A stretch of 64,000 nt of DNA from the NCBI GenBank assembly GCA_026770025.1, contig JAMXDE010000006.1, positions 558,001 through 622,000 of the forward strand. Direction: 5' to 3'. Below are positions 1 through 11,130 of the stretch, in pieces. The notes under the pieces were generated by a model. The model was given only the letters and a program-made list of their open reading frames with translations, was not told the origin of the DNA and ran no database searches. The translations under genes and the position numbers were made by a program. The stretch is from Craspedostauros australis (taxonomy: Eukaryota; Bacillariophyta; Bacillariophyceae; Mastogloiales; Achnanthaceae). How positions within the stretch are numbered: the first letter of the stretch is position 1; the number at the start of each line of letters is the position of its first letter.

Positions 1-1248
1 TAGCAACTTCGCAACGTACGAGTATAAATACTCGTGAGGGTCCTATCTTCCACTTCTTGGGACGGCATCGCATCCCATGATAGCGCTGATGTCATTGCTG
101 TTCGTTTTCAATTGTGGAAGTGCATGCGGAATGCACTCTGTGCAAGTATGGTGTATAGTGCGAAGCAGGATGACTTCAAGTCGGTTGTCTCGATGCTCCG
201 CACCCCCTTTCAATCGTACGGATAGAGAGAACACGAGAAATGAGATGGAAATACACCTACTCTGCTCGACCATACTTCTTCCAGTCGTACCATGGAATAT
301 TGACTTGTTGTTGCTATTGTACTGTGTTGCTACTGGCTGTGGTTGGTCTGCTACATTCCCCGCCCTACTTCCCATGCTCTTGGAGCTTTGCACCTGCGAC
401 TGCATGCTTGTCACATGCTGTGCTGTGGTTGGGTGTTGATCGTAGGCGGCTCTGTCATGCGACGACCACCCATGCATTGCTGTTGCCTTGTTGACCGCCA
501 TGAGTTGGAAACTCACTGTTTGGCCCAGCTTCCCAGTGAAGAAGATTCATCAGGGACGGGGAAAGAGAAGACAGACAGAAACGTTGGTTGCATTTGCATT
601 CTGAAATTGCAGTTGTGTTGGAGCTGAAAGACTGCTCCCTGCTGCCTCTTGTCTCTGTCTATCTTCAACTTGCGTTGCGTTGCCTGGAATTCGTTTGATC
701 TGGTTGGCCACTTGTCGGCAACCATGTGAACGTGCACGTGGCGTGTGTCCTGTTGATTGGAGTGTGCCCACCGGCGGCTCTGCCAGGCACGTTCGGGTTC
801 GACCACCCCATTGCCCATCTTCGTCTTTCCGAGTTGGAACTGACGTTGGTTGACCCCAGTAGACGCATGAACGGGCACGTTCGTTGGATCAAGGTCCTTC
901 ACTCCCGCCTCTTCTTGTCTTTCTCTCTCTCTGTTTCTCTTGCTCTCTTCCTTGCTCGGCTGTTGTGTCTGTGATCTTTGATTGTTGCCTGTGGTGAAGG
1001 CCTATGTACCATCCGAGTACGGTATGGTCCTCGTCCGCACACGTGTCCCCATCTCGCCTTGATGCAAAATTGGATCCATGGGGCCGTGTGCTTTCGAGTA
1101 CCTGTGTTTGTGTCTGTGTTTGTGTCTGTGCTTTGCTTTCCTGTGCTTTCCTGTGCCATGTATCACTGTGTCTCTCTCTCTATCTTGCACTTCTATCAAT
1201 GGTCGCGCCGCTGGTGCCGCAACAGATGCTCTCTCTCGCGCGCTCTCG
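1..1248. other. no gene recognised
   Basis: Short overlapping open frames occur on both strands, but none shows a recognisable domain or a splice pattern that joins into one. The stretch around 900-1200 is rich in CT and TG runs and may be promoter or untranslated sequence. Confidence 0.5.
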
Positions 1249-2058
1249 CTAGAGCACGATCTCTCCGGCCGCGACGTTCGGTAGAATGGGCGCAGCGGGA
1301 AGAGGCCCGCCAATGTGCGTGTGTGTGCGCATGTTCAATGGCCTGTGGATGGGCGAAACAGCCATGTAGGGCGGTCGCAGGGCATGGCTGTCGTCGTTGC
1401 TCGCCGCGGCGTTGTCACCATGCCGATAGTGGCGCACAACGACCCTTGGGTATGCAGACGTCGGAGAGCAGGCGATCGTGTTGGGGTGTGGCGCTTCGCC
1501 TGCAGTGTGAATGGCATGATCGATGACATTGCAGATCGTGGGCGGTCGCGGCGCGATGGTGGCCACTCTGGGTCGCACGAGCGGCCGGATGCCCGTGGCT
1601 GGCACCTGCGACAGCGAGACCAGGATGCTGGAGGCCAAGGTCCTGTCGTTGTGCTCTTCGTCATCGGTCTTTCCGGTCGTGCTTGCGCCTGTGTTGGTGC
1701 CTATGGTTGTGTTCGTGGTTGGAGAGGCCAGTCGCTGTCTCTTGCGCTCTCTGCCTTCCTCGACCTTCACTGGCTTGGCGTGGACTTGCCGTTGCTGTTG
1801 CTGCTGAAGGCAATGACGATGATGATGACGATCGTGACGATCGTGACTGTATCCATGGTGGTGTTGCTGCGCTCGAAGCTGCCGGTGGTGGTACTGCTGG
1901 GATTGATCATCTTGGCGCGGCGCAGAGCTTGCGGAGCGCGCAGATGGACGGGGCTTGCCTGCTGTGCCGCCATCGTCGTGGTTGTTGTCAGGCTCAATCA
2001 ATGCTGGCGCATTGCGGAGGGGTGCCCAGCGGTTCGCATGGCTGGTCTTGTCGCTCAT
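1249..2058 (-). CDS. uncharacterised His/Gln-rich low-complexity protein
   Basis: Single open frame of 269 residues read from an ATG at 2058. The frame stays open upstream, but that part looks like 5' untranslated sequence. The N-terminal third is polar, with NRWAPL near residue 10, then a His/Gln-rich belt around residues 50-95. A basic RKRQRL cluster follows that could be a nuclear localisation signal, and the C-terminal half is rich in Pro, Ala and His. No catalytic domain or membrane segment is visible. Codon choice is GC-rich like the gene core further right, which supports a real gene. Function unknown; a nuclear, disordered regulator is only a guess. The opposite strand also has long open frames, so coding status is not certain. 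Confidence 0.5.
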   Translation of the reverse strand: MSDKTSHANRWAPLRNAPALIEPDNNHDDGGTAGKPRPSARSASSAPRQDDQSQQYHHRQLRAQQHHHGYSHDRHDRHHHRHCLQQQQQRQVHAKPVKVEEGRERKRQRLASPTTNTTIGTNTGASTTGKTDDEEHNDRTLASSILVSLSQVPATGIRPLVRPRVATIAPRPPTICNVIDHAIHTAGEAPHPNTIACSPTSAYPRVVVRHYRHGDNAAASNDDSHALRPPYMAVSPIHRPLNMRTHTHIGGPLPAAPILPNVAAGEIVL

Positions 2059-2292
2059 CTTGGTTGCAGTTCTCGAACGGTGTGCGGTGTCTGTGTGGTG
2101 TCTGTGTCGGTTCCGGCGATGACTGGTTTTCTTGCTTGCTTGTTTGGTTGCTTGTCCTGATTGTGAGATTATGGTTGCGGTTGTGATTGTGAAGGCGGCG
2201 ATTGTGGGGTTGCGGGGTTGTGGGTACAATGACACAATGACACAATGGACTATTGCTGCTGTTGCACGGGCCACGATGGGAGAAGAGTCCGA

Positions 2293-2306
2293 GGGGGGGG
2301 GGGGGG
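2293..2306. repeat. 14-bp poly-G tract
   Basis: Uninterrupted run of 14 G, 235 bp upstream of the start of the minus-strand gene that begins at 2058, where it reads as poly-C. Confidence 0.9.
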
Positions 2307-2817
2307 AGAACGGAAAATCGAGGGTTATCCGAAGTATGGAAACTTCACTAAATTTGCGTAAACCAAACAAAGTGTGCCAAAGTTATCCGTCAATATGCCT
2401 TGTTTTGGACATTTAGCTTATTCTACACCCAAAGTAGAACAATGTACACAGTAGACGACACAGTGGGAAGTTACAAGGGATGCCAAAATGTCGTTGTTGC
2501 ACAGAATATGCCTCTTCTTCTTTCAAACTTTTGAAGAAAACACAGGATTTTCGATTTGTTCTGAATTGATTGCTAAAGTTGGTAGTGCGACACAAACTCG
2601 CACATTGTTCGGTAATATTCCTATTAATTTCCATGGTGCCCATGCAACTGTGCCAGGCTGGGGTCCTCTCTGTCTTCCACATGGTGTTTTCATGGCATCG
2701 CCCTTTCCTCCCTGAGGTGTATGAGATGCTGTTTGCTTGTTGTGCTTTCCTCACCTCCTGCGATTGGGGTGCCAGTACTGCTGCTTCCGTTTTCGTGTTC
2801 ACCTGATGATTCGGCTT

Positions 2818-5517
2818 TCAACTGCTGCTGTTGCTACTGTGATTAGCCTGTGCACCTGATCCTGATGTTGGCACTGTTGAAGTTTCTCCATGGCTTTCTG
2901 TGTTGTCATTGGTATCTCCCAGTACATTTGGAGCAATCCCATCGGTGCCCTCATGCATGGTAGTGACTTCTCCATCGACTTTCTCTGCTCGCCCCAATTC
3001 TGTCTCTTCCGTGATTGTTGCTCCTGCTGGTGTATTTCCAGAAACTCGGCCTCCTCCTGCTGCCGCTCCAGTTGTGATCAGTGGTGGTGGTGGAGGTGGC
3101 ATATTGGATACTCCTGCTGCTGCTGTGGTTGCTGCTGGTGGTGGTGATGGTGTGCTTCCAGAAACTTGGTCTCCTCCTGCTGCTGCTGTGGTTGCTGGTG
3201 GTGGTGGTGGAGGAGGTAGCATATTGGATGCTCCTGCTCCTGCTGTGGTTGCCGGTGTGATTCCGGAAACTCGTCCTCCTGCTGCTCCTGCTATGGTTGC
3301 TGGTGGTGGTGGTGGTGTGATTCCGGAAACTTGTCCTCCTCCTGCTGCTGCTGTGGTTGCTGGTGGTGGTGGTGGCGCGTTTCCAGAAACTCGGCCTCCT
3401 CCTGCTGCCGCTCCAGTTGTGATCAGTGGTGGTGGAGGAGGTGGCATATTGGATGCTCCTGCTCCTCGTGCTGGCGGAGGTGGCATGTTGGATGCTCTTG
3501 CTCCTCCTGCAGTAGGTGTGCCCGCGGTTGGGATGATCTGAGATAGGAGGGGAACGTTTCCCAGCTCCCCATCAAGCGTCAAATCCTCATAGTCGATTGC
3601 TCGGCTGTGATGGTGATTGCCATCAGCAGAATTGTCCAAAATTTTGATCAACGAACCATAGTGGAGGAAAGGTCTCTTCCATGGGGAGCTTGGTTGGCCT
3701 CCTGTTTCGCGGAGCCTCTTCTCTCGTCGTTCCTGTCGATGGAGCGCCAGCTTCGCCTCTGCAGCCGCAAGTCGGATTTCTTGCACTTCCAGCTCTGACT
3801 GCAGAATAGAAGTTGCCTCTGACATGACAGAGTGGATGTCTGTCATGTCAATCGTAGGTGCTCGTACTGGTGCTGGTACTGGTACTGGTGCCAGGGCTGG
3901 GGCTGGCGCTGTTGCCAGTGCCGGTGCTGGTGTGGGTGCTGGTGTGGGTGCTGGTGTGGGCGCTGGTGTGGGCGCTGGTGCTGGAGTTGCCAATGTGGCT
4001 GGTGGAAGGGTCCATTGTGGATGAGTATTGTTGGAGTGGGATGCTGCTGTTGGGATCGTATCCGTGTGTTGAGTGTTGGTGTTGGAAATGGTGATGGTGC
4101 TGTGATTTGTGTGAGGAAATGTGATGCTGCTGTGGGGGGTTTGGTTGGCACCCACAGAATCAGGTTTCCGCGCATGAGCATGGGCGTCGTCCTCCTCCAC
4201 AAAACGGCATGTTACGCCCACACGTGTTGTTTGCTCCTTCAAACGAACAGTGAGAATGAGATGTTCGTGCTCGCGGTCACTGTTATCTTTCACAGTGTGG
4301 CGCAGGATTGCAGCCCCTTTGACAGTGCGACAAGGAGTGCCACAGAACCAAGTATCGATTGGGAACGGCATTGGCACAAACATTTTGCACCGTCGGTCTG
4401 CTGTGAAGGGCTCGGTTTTACACTGGCCCTCGTGCGCAAGCTTCTTCTGCTCCATGTCACCGTACCAGCCACCAAGATGTGATGCAAGGACTTGCGCGAC
4501 TCCACCGGGTCCACCAAGCGCTTTGGGTGGGGTGTACAACAACACCACAAATGGCTGTTGTGCTCCATCAACATCATGGTACTGGATTGTCACCTCAGCA
4601 TCGGTTGGCGTTGCTGCTGCAGGTAGGTAGAAGTCAATGCCCAGCATGCGATACGCTTGTCCCACTGGCGTCCAAATTTGCGATGTATGGAACACCTCGA
4701 TGGTCTTGGGGAAAGCGCAAAACTCTTTCACCTTGTCCTTCTCGGACATCGCGAAGAACTGCGAGAAGCGTTCTTTTAGCGGGTCTCGAATCATCAGTGA
4801 TGTGGGTGAACTGCAGCGATTCTCTGTGTAATTGGCAGTGACATCCTCAATTTCACCGTGGTAGACATCATCATCACTCTCAGACTGCGAACTCCGCGAA
4901 CTCTTCGAACTGTCTGGACTCAATGATTCCAAACCATCATCCATTTGTCGTTCAGCAGTACACAAAGCACAATTGGGGCTGTTCTTTCGTGATGTGGGTC
5001 TGGCTGCTACCTTGGAGGTGGCAGTGGCCGTGTTTGGGAGTGTGGGAGGAGATTGTTCGTTGTTGGGAGTCTTGGACAGCATGGCGTTATAGAGCCCATC
5101 TGGTGCATCCAATGGGCGCACGTCGAAGTGAAAATTGCTGTCGACGTCGGGATTGAGTTCTCCGTTGTCTGCGCACAACAAGGAGTGATTGGTATTCATG
5201 AGAGGGGAGTGAGGAAACAAAAAAAAATTTGAGAAGTGATGCACCACACACACATGAACATCACCGGAGAGACCAACACCATCATTGCACTCCAACTTAC
5301 CAAAAAAGACCTGATTTTGTAGCAGCTGTGACTTAATCTCCTTCCATCCTGCAGCAAAGTTCTTGCATGGGTATTTTGTCAGAAATGCGAAATGCTCCTG
5401 CAGTCTGCCTGGTTCCCAAAACCAGAGAGTGCTGTCCTTTGAAAGCTCGTAGATGAGCTGCCTGGCATCCTCGCCCTTCTTCATGAAGCGTGGATTCTTT
5501 TCCTTCTTTCGTGGCAT
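2818..5517 (-). CDS. uncharacterised proline-rich repeat protein, one intron
   Basis: Start chosen at the ATG at 5517, which opens with a basic stretch (MPRKKEKNPRFMKKGEDAR). Exon 1 is 5517-5301 and exon 2 is 5168-2818. The 132-nt intron begins GTAAGT and ends GCAG. The product is 855 residues. The first ~75 residues are compact and basic-aromatic, possibly a DNA- or protein-binding module. Residues of roughly 230-430 form an unrecognised globular-looking region. There follows a (TPAP)n stretch, a short charged helix rich in Glu, Arg and Ala, and a C-terminal third of polyproline blocks (PPPPPP) separated by GGxVSGxxP units, reminiscent of formin FH1 or WASP proline regions. No FH2 or WH2 domain is seen. 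The intron is a multiple of three with no stop, so a retained-intron form would also translate. Function unknown. Confidence 0.72.
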   Translation of the reverse strand: MPRKKEKNPRFMKKGEDARQLIYELSKDSTLWFWEPGRLQEHFAFLTKYPCKNFAAGWKEIKSQLLQNQVFFGKLECNDGVGLSGDVHVCVVHHFSNFFLFPHSPLMNTNHSLLCADNGELNPDVDSNFHFDVRPLDAPDGLYNAMLSKTPNNEQSPPTLPNTATATSKVAARPTSRKNSPNCALCTAERQMDDGLESLSPDSSKSSRSSQSESDDDVYHGEIEDVTANYTENRCSSPTSLMIRDPLKERFSQFFAMSEKDKVKEFCAFPKTIEVFHTSQIWTPVGQAYRMLGIDFYLPAAATPTDAEVTIQYHDVDGAQQPFVVLLYTPPKALGGPGGVAQVLASHLGGWYGDMEQKKLAHEGQCKTEPFTADRRCKMFVPMPFPIDTWFCGTPCRTVKGAAILRHTVKDNSDREHEHLILTVRLKEQTTRVGVTCRFVEEDDAHAHARKPDSVGANQTPHSSITFPHTNHSTITISNTNTQHTDTIPTAASHSNNTHPQWTLPPATLATPAPAPTPAPTPAPTPAPTPAPALATAPAPALAPVPVPAPVRAPTIDMTDIHSVMSEATSILQSELEVQEIRLAAAEAKLALHRQERREKRLRETGGQPSSPWKRPFLHYGSLIKILDNSADGNHHHSRAIDYEDLTLDGELGNVPLLSQIIPTAGTPTAGGARASNMPPPPARGAGASNMPPPPPPLITTGAAAGGGRVSGNAPPPPPATTAAAGGGQVSGITPPPPPATIAGAAGGRVSGITPATTAGAGASNMLPPPPPPPATTAAAGGDQVSGSTPSPPPAATTAAAGVSNMPPPPPPLITTGAAAGGGRVSGNTPAGATITEETELGRAEKVDGEVTTMHEGTDGIAPNVLGDTNDNTESHGETSTVPTSGSGAQANHSSNSSS
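3040..3530. repeat. imperfect repeats coding GG-VSG-polyproline modules
   Basis: GC-rich imperfect repeats built from GGTGGTGG and CTCCTCCTGCTG blocks. They encode the alternating polyproline and Ala/Gly modules at the C-terminus of the minus-strand protein. A second short array at about 3855-3990 encodes the TPAP repeats of the same protein. Confidence 0.8.
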
Positions 5518-5925
5518 GATGAATGTTGCAAGATTGCTTTTTGTGATGGAAGACTGCCCAATTTGCAATGCCCAAACAACCCAAAGCTCTACATCTCTGT
5601 GCTTGAGGGGTGGCATTGACACGAACCAAGACAGAATCAACCATACAAAAGCCAAATAGCAGTGTTCCAACACCATCACATCCCATCCCTACTGTCATGG
5701 AGGGCAGGCCTACACCGCCCTCTCGACCTTCCCAACAACAATGAATCCACTGTTATCTGTAGATGGAAGAATTGCAACATACCAGTTGTACTGGTGTAAC
5801 GTGATGCTCGTGGGTTCCAAGATGGGAGAAATAGTCCCGTCCAGGGAGGAGCAACATCACGATTTTCCGCGACCTGGACTACATGACAGCGCATGTATCG
5901 TCCAACAGTGATGAAGGGAGTATGC

Positions 5926-5973
5926 CAAACAAACAAGCAAACAAACAAGCAAACAAACAAGCAAACAAACAAC
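5926..5973. repeat. AAACAAAC(AAGC) microsatellite
   Basis: Short array of AAACAAACAAGC-like units lying just before the first 242-bp direct repeat. Confidence 0.85.
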
Positions 5974-6011
5974 CAAAAACGGCATTGCGGAGTATGTATG
6001 GGATTGTGCAA

Positions 6012-6253
6012 TTGTGCCAAGCGGTAGCTAGTGCCTCAATTGGGGCTTTGATGTACACAAATGCATTTATCGCCCTCTATCGGCATGGTAAATGCGAAAA
6101 GATGCATCTATGCTTCCAAAGTGCTCAAACAAAGCAGGATTTGGACTCTTGGGTCATACTCGCGCATAATTCTGTTTCTCCCAAAAGGCGCAGATGGCAT
6201 TTTGCAAACACAAGGTAGAGGGAGAGGCAGTACTATCTGTCAGAGTGGAACCG
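6012..6253 (+). repeat. 242-bp direct repeat, left copy
   Basis: Nearly identical to 9641-9882, with a few substitutions. Both begin TTGTGCCAAG and run to GAACCG or GGAACCG. The two copies flank 3.4 kb made mostly of tandem arrays. The arrangement resembles long terminal repeats, but no primer-binding site, polypurine tract or coding capacity was seen between them. Confidence 0.92.
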
Positions 6254-6489
6254 GTCATCTGCTGTCTATGTTGAAAGCACGTTCATGATGTATTGATCAT
6301 TGACAAAGAGTAAACAATACTCTACACTGAGCTCCACCATGTGATAAAGTGTACTCTGCTCTGCAATGATTATAATAACTGTGTTAATGCAAGTTTACTC
6401 AGCGAAAACGATTAACTTTATGTAACTTTATTCTGCAACAATGATTAACTTTATGCGATTTACTCTGCAACAATGATTAATTGTACACC

Positions 6490-7590
6490 AACTTTATTTT
6501 CCGCCAATTACGATGTTTGGTAACTTTATTTTCTGCCAATTACGATATTTGGTAACTTCATTTTCCGCCAATTACGATGTTTGGTAACTTCATTTTCCGC
6601 CAATTACGATGTTTGCGTAACTTTATTATCCGCCAATTACGATGTTTGTGTAACTTTATTATTTGCCAATTATGATGTTTGTGTAACTTTGTTATCCGCC
6701 AATTACGATGTTTGGTAACTTTATTTTCCGCCAATTACGATGTTTGCGTAACTTTATTATCCGCCAATTACCATCTTTGCGTAACTTTATTATTTGCCAA
6801 TTATGATGTTTGTGTAACTTTATTATCCGCCAATTACGATGTTTGTGTAACTTTATTATCCGCCAATTACGATGTTTGTGTAACTTTATTATTTGCCAAT
6901 TATGATGTTTGCGTAACTTTATTATTTGCCAATTATGATGTTTGCGTAACTTTATTATTTGCCAATTATGATGTTTGTGTAACTTTATTATCCGCCAATT
7001 ACGATGTTTGCGTAACTTTATTATTTGCCAATTACTATCTTTGCATAACTTTATTATCCGCCAATTACCATCTTTGTGTAACTTTATTATCCGCCAATTA
7101 CTATCTTTGCATAACTTTATTATCCGCTAATTACCATCTTTGCGTAACTTTATTTTCCGTCAATTATGATGTTTGTGTAACTTTATTATCCGCCAATTAC
7201 TATCTTTGCATAACTTTATTATCTGCCAATTATGATGTTTGTGTAACTTTATTTTCCGCCAATTACCATCTTTGCGTAACTTTATTATTTGCCAATTATG
7301 ATGTTTGTGTAACTTTATTATCCGCCAATTACGATGTTTGTGTAACTTTATTATTTGCCAATTACTATCTTTGCATAACTTTATTATCCGCCAATTACCA
7401 TCTTTGCGTAACTTTATTTTCCGTCAATTATGATGTTTGTGTAACTTTATTATCCGCCAATTACTATCTTTGCATAACTTTATTATCCGCTAATTACCAT
7501 CTTTGCGTAACTTTATTTTCCGTCAATTATGATGTTTGCGTAACTTTATTATCCGCCAATTACAATCTTTGGGTAACTTTATTCCTCCAT
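6490..7590 (+). repeat. minisatellite, 32/33-bp unit, about 33 copies
   Basis: The consensus unit contains TAACTTTATTATCCGCCAAT followed by TACGATGTTTGYG. The first units are 32 bp long; from about 6600 most are 33 bp. Because 33 is divisible by three, a long open frame (6679-7671) appears that encodes a repeated YDVCVTLLSAN-like motif. There is no codon-use or start context to suggest a real protein. A related AT-rich lead-in with repeated GCAACAATGATTAA lies at about 6395-6489. Confidence 0.95.
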
Positions 7591-8107
7591 TCCAAAAATA
7601 ACAGCTACACTGACAGCCAAAGACAAGCAAATCAATGGATACACAAACAGACCATGCACCACAGATTGTGACAAGCCTCTTTTTGGCTTTTTTGCACTCT
7701 ATGGCTGTATAAGAACACAAACAGACACAAATATAGTAAAATGTGGATTGTTTGGTAGTCACAAGCAAACATACACAAACACAGACAGCCATATGCATAA
7801 ACAGCCACAGAACAAGAAACCATCTCTGCAGCCATGGTTGTCGCTCAAAATTGGTCTTGCTTGGATGATGATCCTGTGCTAAACGAGCAAACCCCGAGGT
7901 CCTGCAACATCTCAGCCCTGTTCATCCCTACCCTTTTGTCTTGGTTGGTGTCAACTTTGGAGGTTGGGTGGGCCGACTGTTTCCTCAACTGACAGACACC
8001 GGCAGTTCAGCACAGACACACAGACAGACAAACAATCTGGAGTAAACAGCCATAAACACACAATCATGAGGTTACAAAGTGTATGCCTTTTTGTACGCAA
8101 TCGTCAT

Positions 8108-9112
8108 TCTTCGCGGAACAGTCCGAACTTTGTTTTCGCATACATACGCAAACTCACAATGCCTGGTTTGTGAACAGTAAAGTTGCGAACAATCCCATCT
8201 GTGGTGGAAAAACTCTTGTCGTGGATTGTTGTTCTTCATGGAACAGTCCAAACTTTGTTTTGGCATACATACGCAAACTCACAATGCCTGGTTTGTGAAC
8301 AGTAAAGTTTGCGAATAGTCCCATCTGTGGCAAAAAACTCTTGTTGTGGATTGTTATTCTTTGCGGAACAGTCCGAACTTTGTTTTCGCATACATACGCA
8401 AACTCACAATGCCTGGTTTGTGAACAGTAAAGTTTGCGAACAGTCCCATCTGTGGTGGAAAAACTGTTGTCGTGGATTGTTGTTCTTCATGGAACAGTCC
8501 AAACTTTGTTTTGGCATACATACGCAAACTCACAATGCCTGGTTTGTGAACAGTAAAGTCTGCGAACAGTCCCATCTGTGGTGGAAAAACTCTTGTCGTG
8601 GATTGTTGTTCTTTGCGGAACAGTCCAAACTTTGTTTTGGCATACATACGCAAACTCACAATGCCTGGTTTGTGAACAGTAAAGTTTGCGAACAGTCCCA
8701 TCTGTGGTGGAAAAACTCTTGTCGTGGATTGTTGTTCTTCATGGAACAGTCCAAACTTTGTTTTGGCATACATACGCAAACTCACAATGCCTGGTTTGTG
8801 AACAGTAAAGTTTGCGAACAGTCCCATCTGTGGTGGAAAAACTCTTGTCGTGGATTGTTGTTCTTCATGGAACAGTCCGAACTTTGTTTTGGCATACATA
8901 CGCAAACTCACAATGCCTGGTTTGTGAACAGTAAAGTTTGCGAACAGTCCCATCTGTGGTGGAAAAACTCTTGTCGTGGATTGTTGTTCTTCATGGAACA
9001 GTCCGAACTTTGTTTTGGCATACATACGCAAACTCACAATACCTGGTTTGTGAACAGTAAAGTTTGCAAACAATCCCATCTGTGGTGGAACAATTCTTGT
9101 TGTGGATGGTTG
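8108..9112 (+). repeat. tandem array, 126-bp unit, about 8 copies
   Basis: Each unit holds GGAACAGTCCRAACTTTG, CATACATACGCAAACTCAC, CCTGGTTTGTGAACAGTAAAG and CCCATCTGTGGTGGAAAAAC. Spacing between equivalent sites is 125-126 bp. Long open frames exist on both strands (8309-9151 and 9163-8354) simply because 126 is a multiple of three. I do not call them genes. Confidence 0.95.
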
Positions 9113-9156
9113 AGAATGACACATTCTTTTGTTTGCAATGTGCTCTTTTGATTGTC

Positions 9157-9376
9157 TGGACAATCATTCACTGACACGGACTGTATAACAATCAATGCGA
9201 AAGAGAGCAACAAAACGATACCGAGTGTTGTGGACAATCATTCACTGACATGGACTGTGTAACAATCAATGCGAAAGAGAACAACAAAACAATACTGAGT
9301 TTTGTGGACAATCATTCGCTGACATGGACTGTATAACAATCAATGAGAAAGAGAGCAAAAATACGATACCGAGTTT
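9157..9376 (+). repeat. tandem repeat, 74-bp unit, 3 copies
   Basis: TGGACAATCATTCRCTGACA begins units at 9157, 9231 and 9305, exactly 74 bp apart. The array directly follows the 126-bp array. Confidence 0.93.
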
Positions 9377-9640
9377 GGTAGAGAGTACATTGATGCGAAA
9401 TACGCTTTTCTTCATTCATACTAATACCACCTTTCACCAATCCATACATACATCATTCCAGGACATGCCATAACATGTACTCAGAGTACTCTATCACGAT
9501 TGCAAAGTGATGTATTGCGCTCTGTGTAGTTTGTTCGCAATACCTTTGTATCACTCAATGTCATTTATGACAATTTTCCGCCGCCAATTGAGTGTTTGTA
9601 GATACGCTCACCCCTACGCTACTTTCATTGTCACATTGAT

Positions 9641-9882
9641 TTGTGCCAAGTGGTAGCTAGTGCCTCTATTGGGGCTTTGATGTACACAAATGCATTTATC
9701 GCCCTCTATCGGCATGGTAAATGCGAAAAGATGCATCTATGCTTCCAAAGTGCTCAAACAAAGCAGGATTTGGACTCTTGGGTCATACTCGCGCATAATT
9801 CTGTTTCTCCCAAAAGGCGCAGATGGCATTTTGCAAACACAAGGTAGAGGGAGAGGCAGTACTATCTGTCAGAGGAGAACCG
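9641..9882 (+). repeat. 242-bp direct repeat, right copy
   Basis: Same orientation as 6012-6253 at an offset of 3629 bp. It closes the block of tandem arrays. Confidence 0.92.
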
Positions 9883-11130
9883 ATTTGAAACTATCTTGTA
9901 CCCATGCAAAGCCATGGCTGTGATGTACTGATTGTCAAACGATAAATGTTGGCGCTGCCATCATGTGCCCCCTGCTCTCTTGGATGAATCCTTTCTGTAC
10001 AGGAAGGACTAGGCATACCGAAGGTGACACGAGTGGGAGGATCTATCATTGAAGGAGCCAGACATGCTTTTCTGCAGTGTGAAAGACCGCTTTTATCACA
10101 GATCTTGGATGACAAAGAACAGCACCCAAACGTGAATACATAATTGTAGAACCCCCGCGTTTGCTGCAAATGCCACCATCCATTCAGCTGTATGTGCAAG
10201 TATGTTTCATGCCTGGAATGACCCCATTCCCATCTTGTGCGTACGGGTACTGTAGCTTGGGCATGTGTCGCTCCTTCAAAAACACTTAGAGATGGCTTGG
10301 GAACAAGCGAATATATTCGTGAACACTGCTTCCCAAACCGCATAGCCGTGGCAATGACTAACAAATACAGGGGGAGAATGCGCCTCCATGTGGTTGCGAA
10401 CGCGCAGAAACGTTCCATTGTTCGCGAAGTGCCACCGACGTGGCAGCACTTGTGACCGTCAATAGGGCCAATCCGAACCAGCAAAACCAGATCTTGCATA
10501 CACTGGTCCTGACGATACAGGTCATCATTACATAACTGGTCATCCTGGTGCACCCCAAATCGCAAGCCATGATTCGTGTGGATCTTTTACAAACCAGACT
10601 TCACGGAATCGAATCCTGTGACACCATTGACAAAACGAATTGTGTATCAAACTTGTCATGATATTGTGAACTGCGTCCAAGAAGCGTTCACAACCAAGCG
10701 CAAGATTCTGTAGATCATGGAATGCCGTTATGTAGACGTTGACCTGCAATTCATTGAGGAGCTCCGACGTATCTTGAGCCCTAAATGAAGTGATCTGATT
10801 GGCCGAGAAGCCCATTGTATGAAATCATGATCCTTGCCATCACCTCCACTGTTAGCAGCAAACAACGCGCGGAGAGCATGTGTGTGATGTCACCCCCACG
10901 AGTTTGCCTCACCCTGTGACAGTGTTAACGTTTTGCTGTGCCAAGCAAGATCATGGAACACATCGCGATGTGCACTTCAGGATCCACCGAGAAAGGGCGT
11001 CGATGGAAGATGCGAGTTGGAGAACACAACAAAATCAAACACAGCACCCCACGCATCGAACGCCATACACATTTGTTGCCATCTCCAACAACAACTCCAC
11101 TCACCAGGCAACACCAGCACCATTCACCAA
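9883..11130. other. no confident gene; possible left part of the Harbinger-like element
   Basis: Minus-strand open frames at 10815-10540 (91 codons) and 10565-9891 lack recognisable motifs. The first is divergent to the transposase exon on the plus strand. Harbinger elements often carry a second divergent gene, but no Myb/SANT signature is evident here, so I leave it uncalled. Confidence 0.4.

Noticed and set aside
3040..3541. Plus-strand frame rich in Gly/Ala/Pro opposite the proline-rich gene
   Set aside because: Mirror of the coding repeats on the minus strand.
6490..7590. CRISPR-like array
   Set aside because: Units are contiguous without unique spacers, and the genome is eukaryotic.
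6679..7671. 330-codon open frame with YDVCVTLLSAN-like repeats
   Set aside because: Product of a 33-bp minisatellite; no start context, domain or codon bias supports a gene.
8309..9163. Long frames on both strands (280 and 269 codons)
   Set aside because: Both follow from a 126-bp repeat unit divisible by three.
6012..9882. Standard LTR retrotransposon
   Set aside because: No gag or pol sequence, primer-binding site or polypurine tract between the direct repeats.
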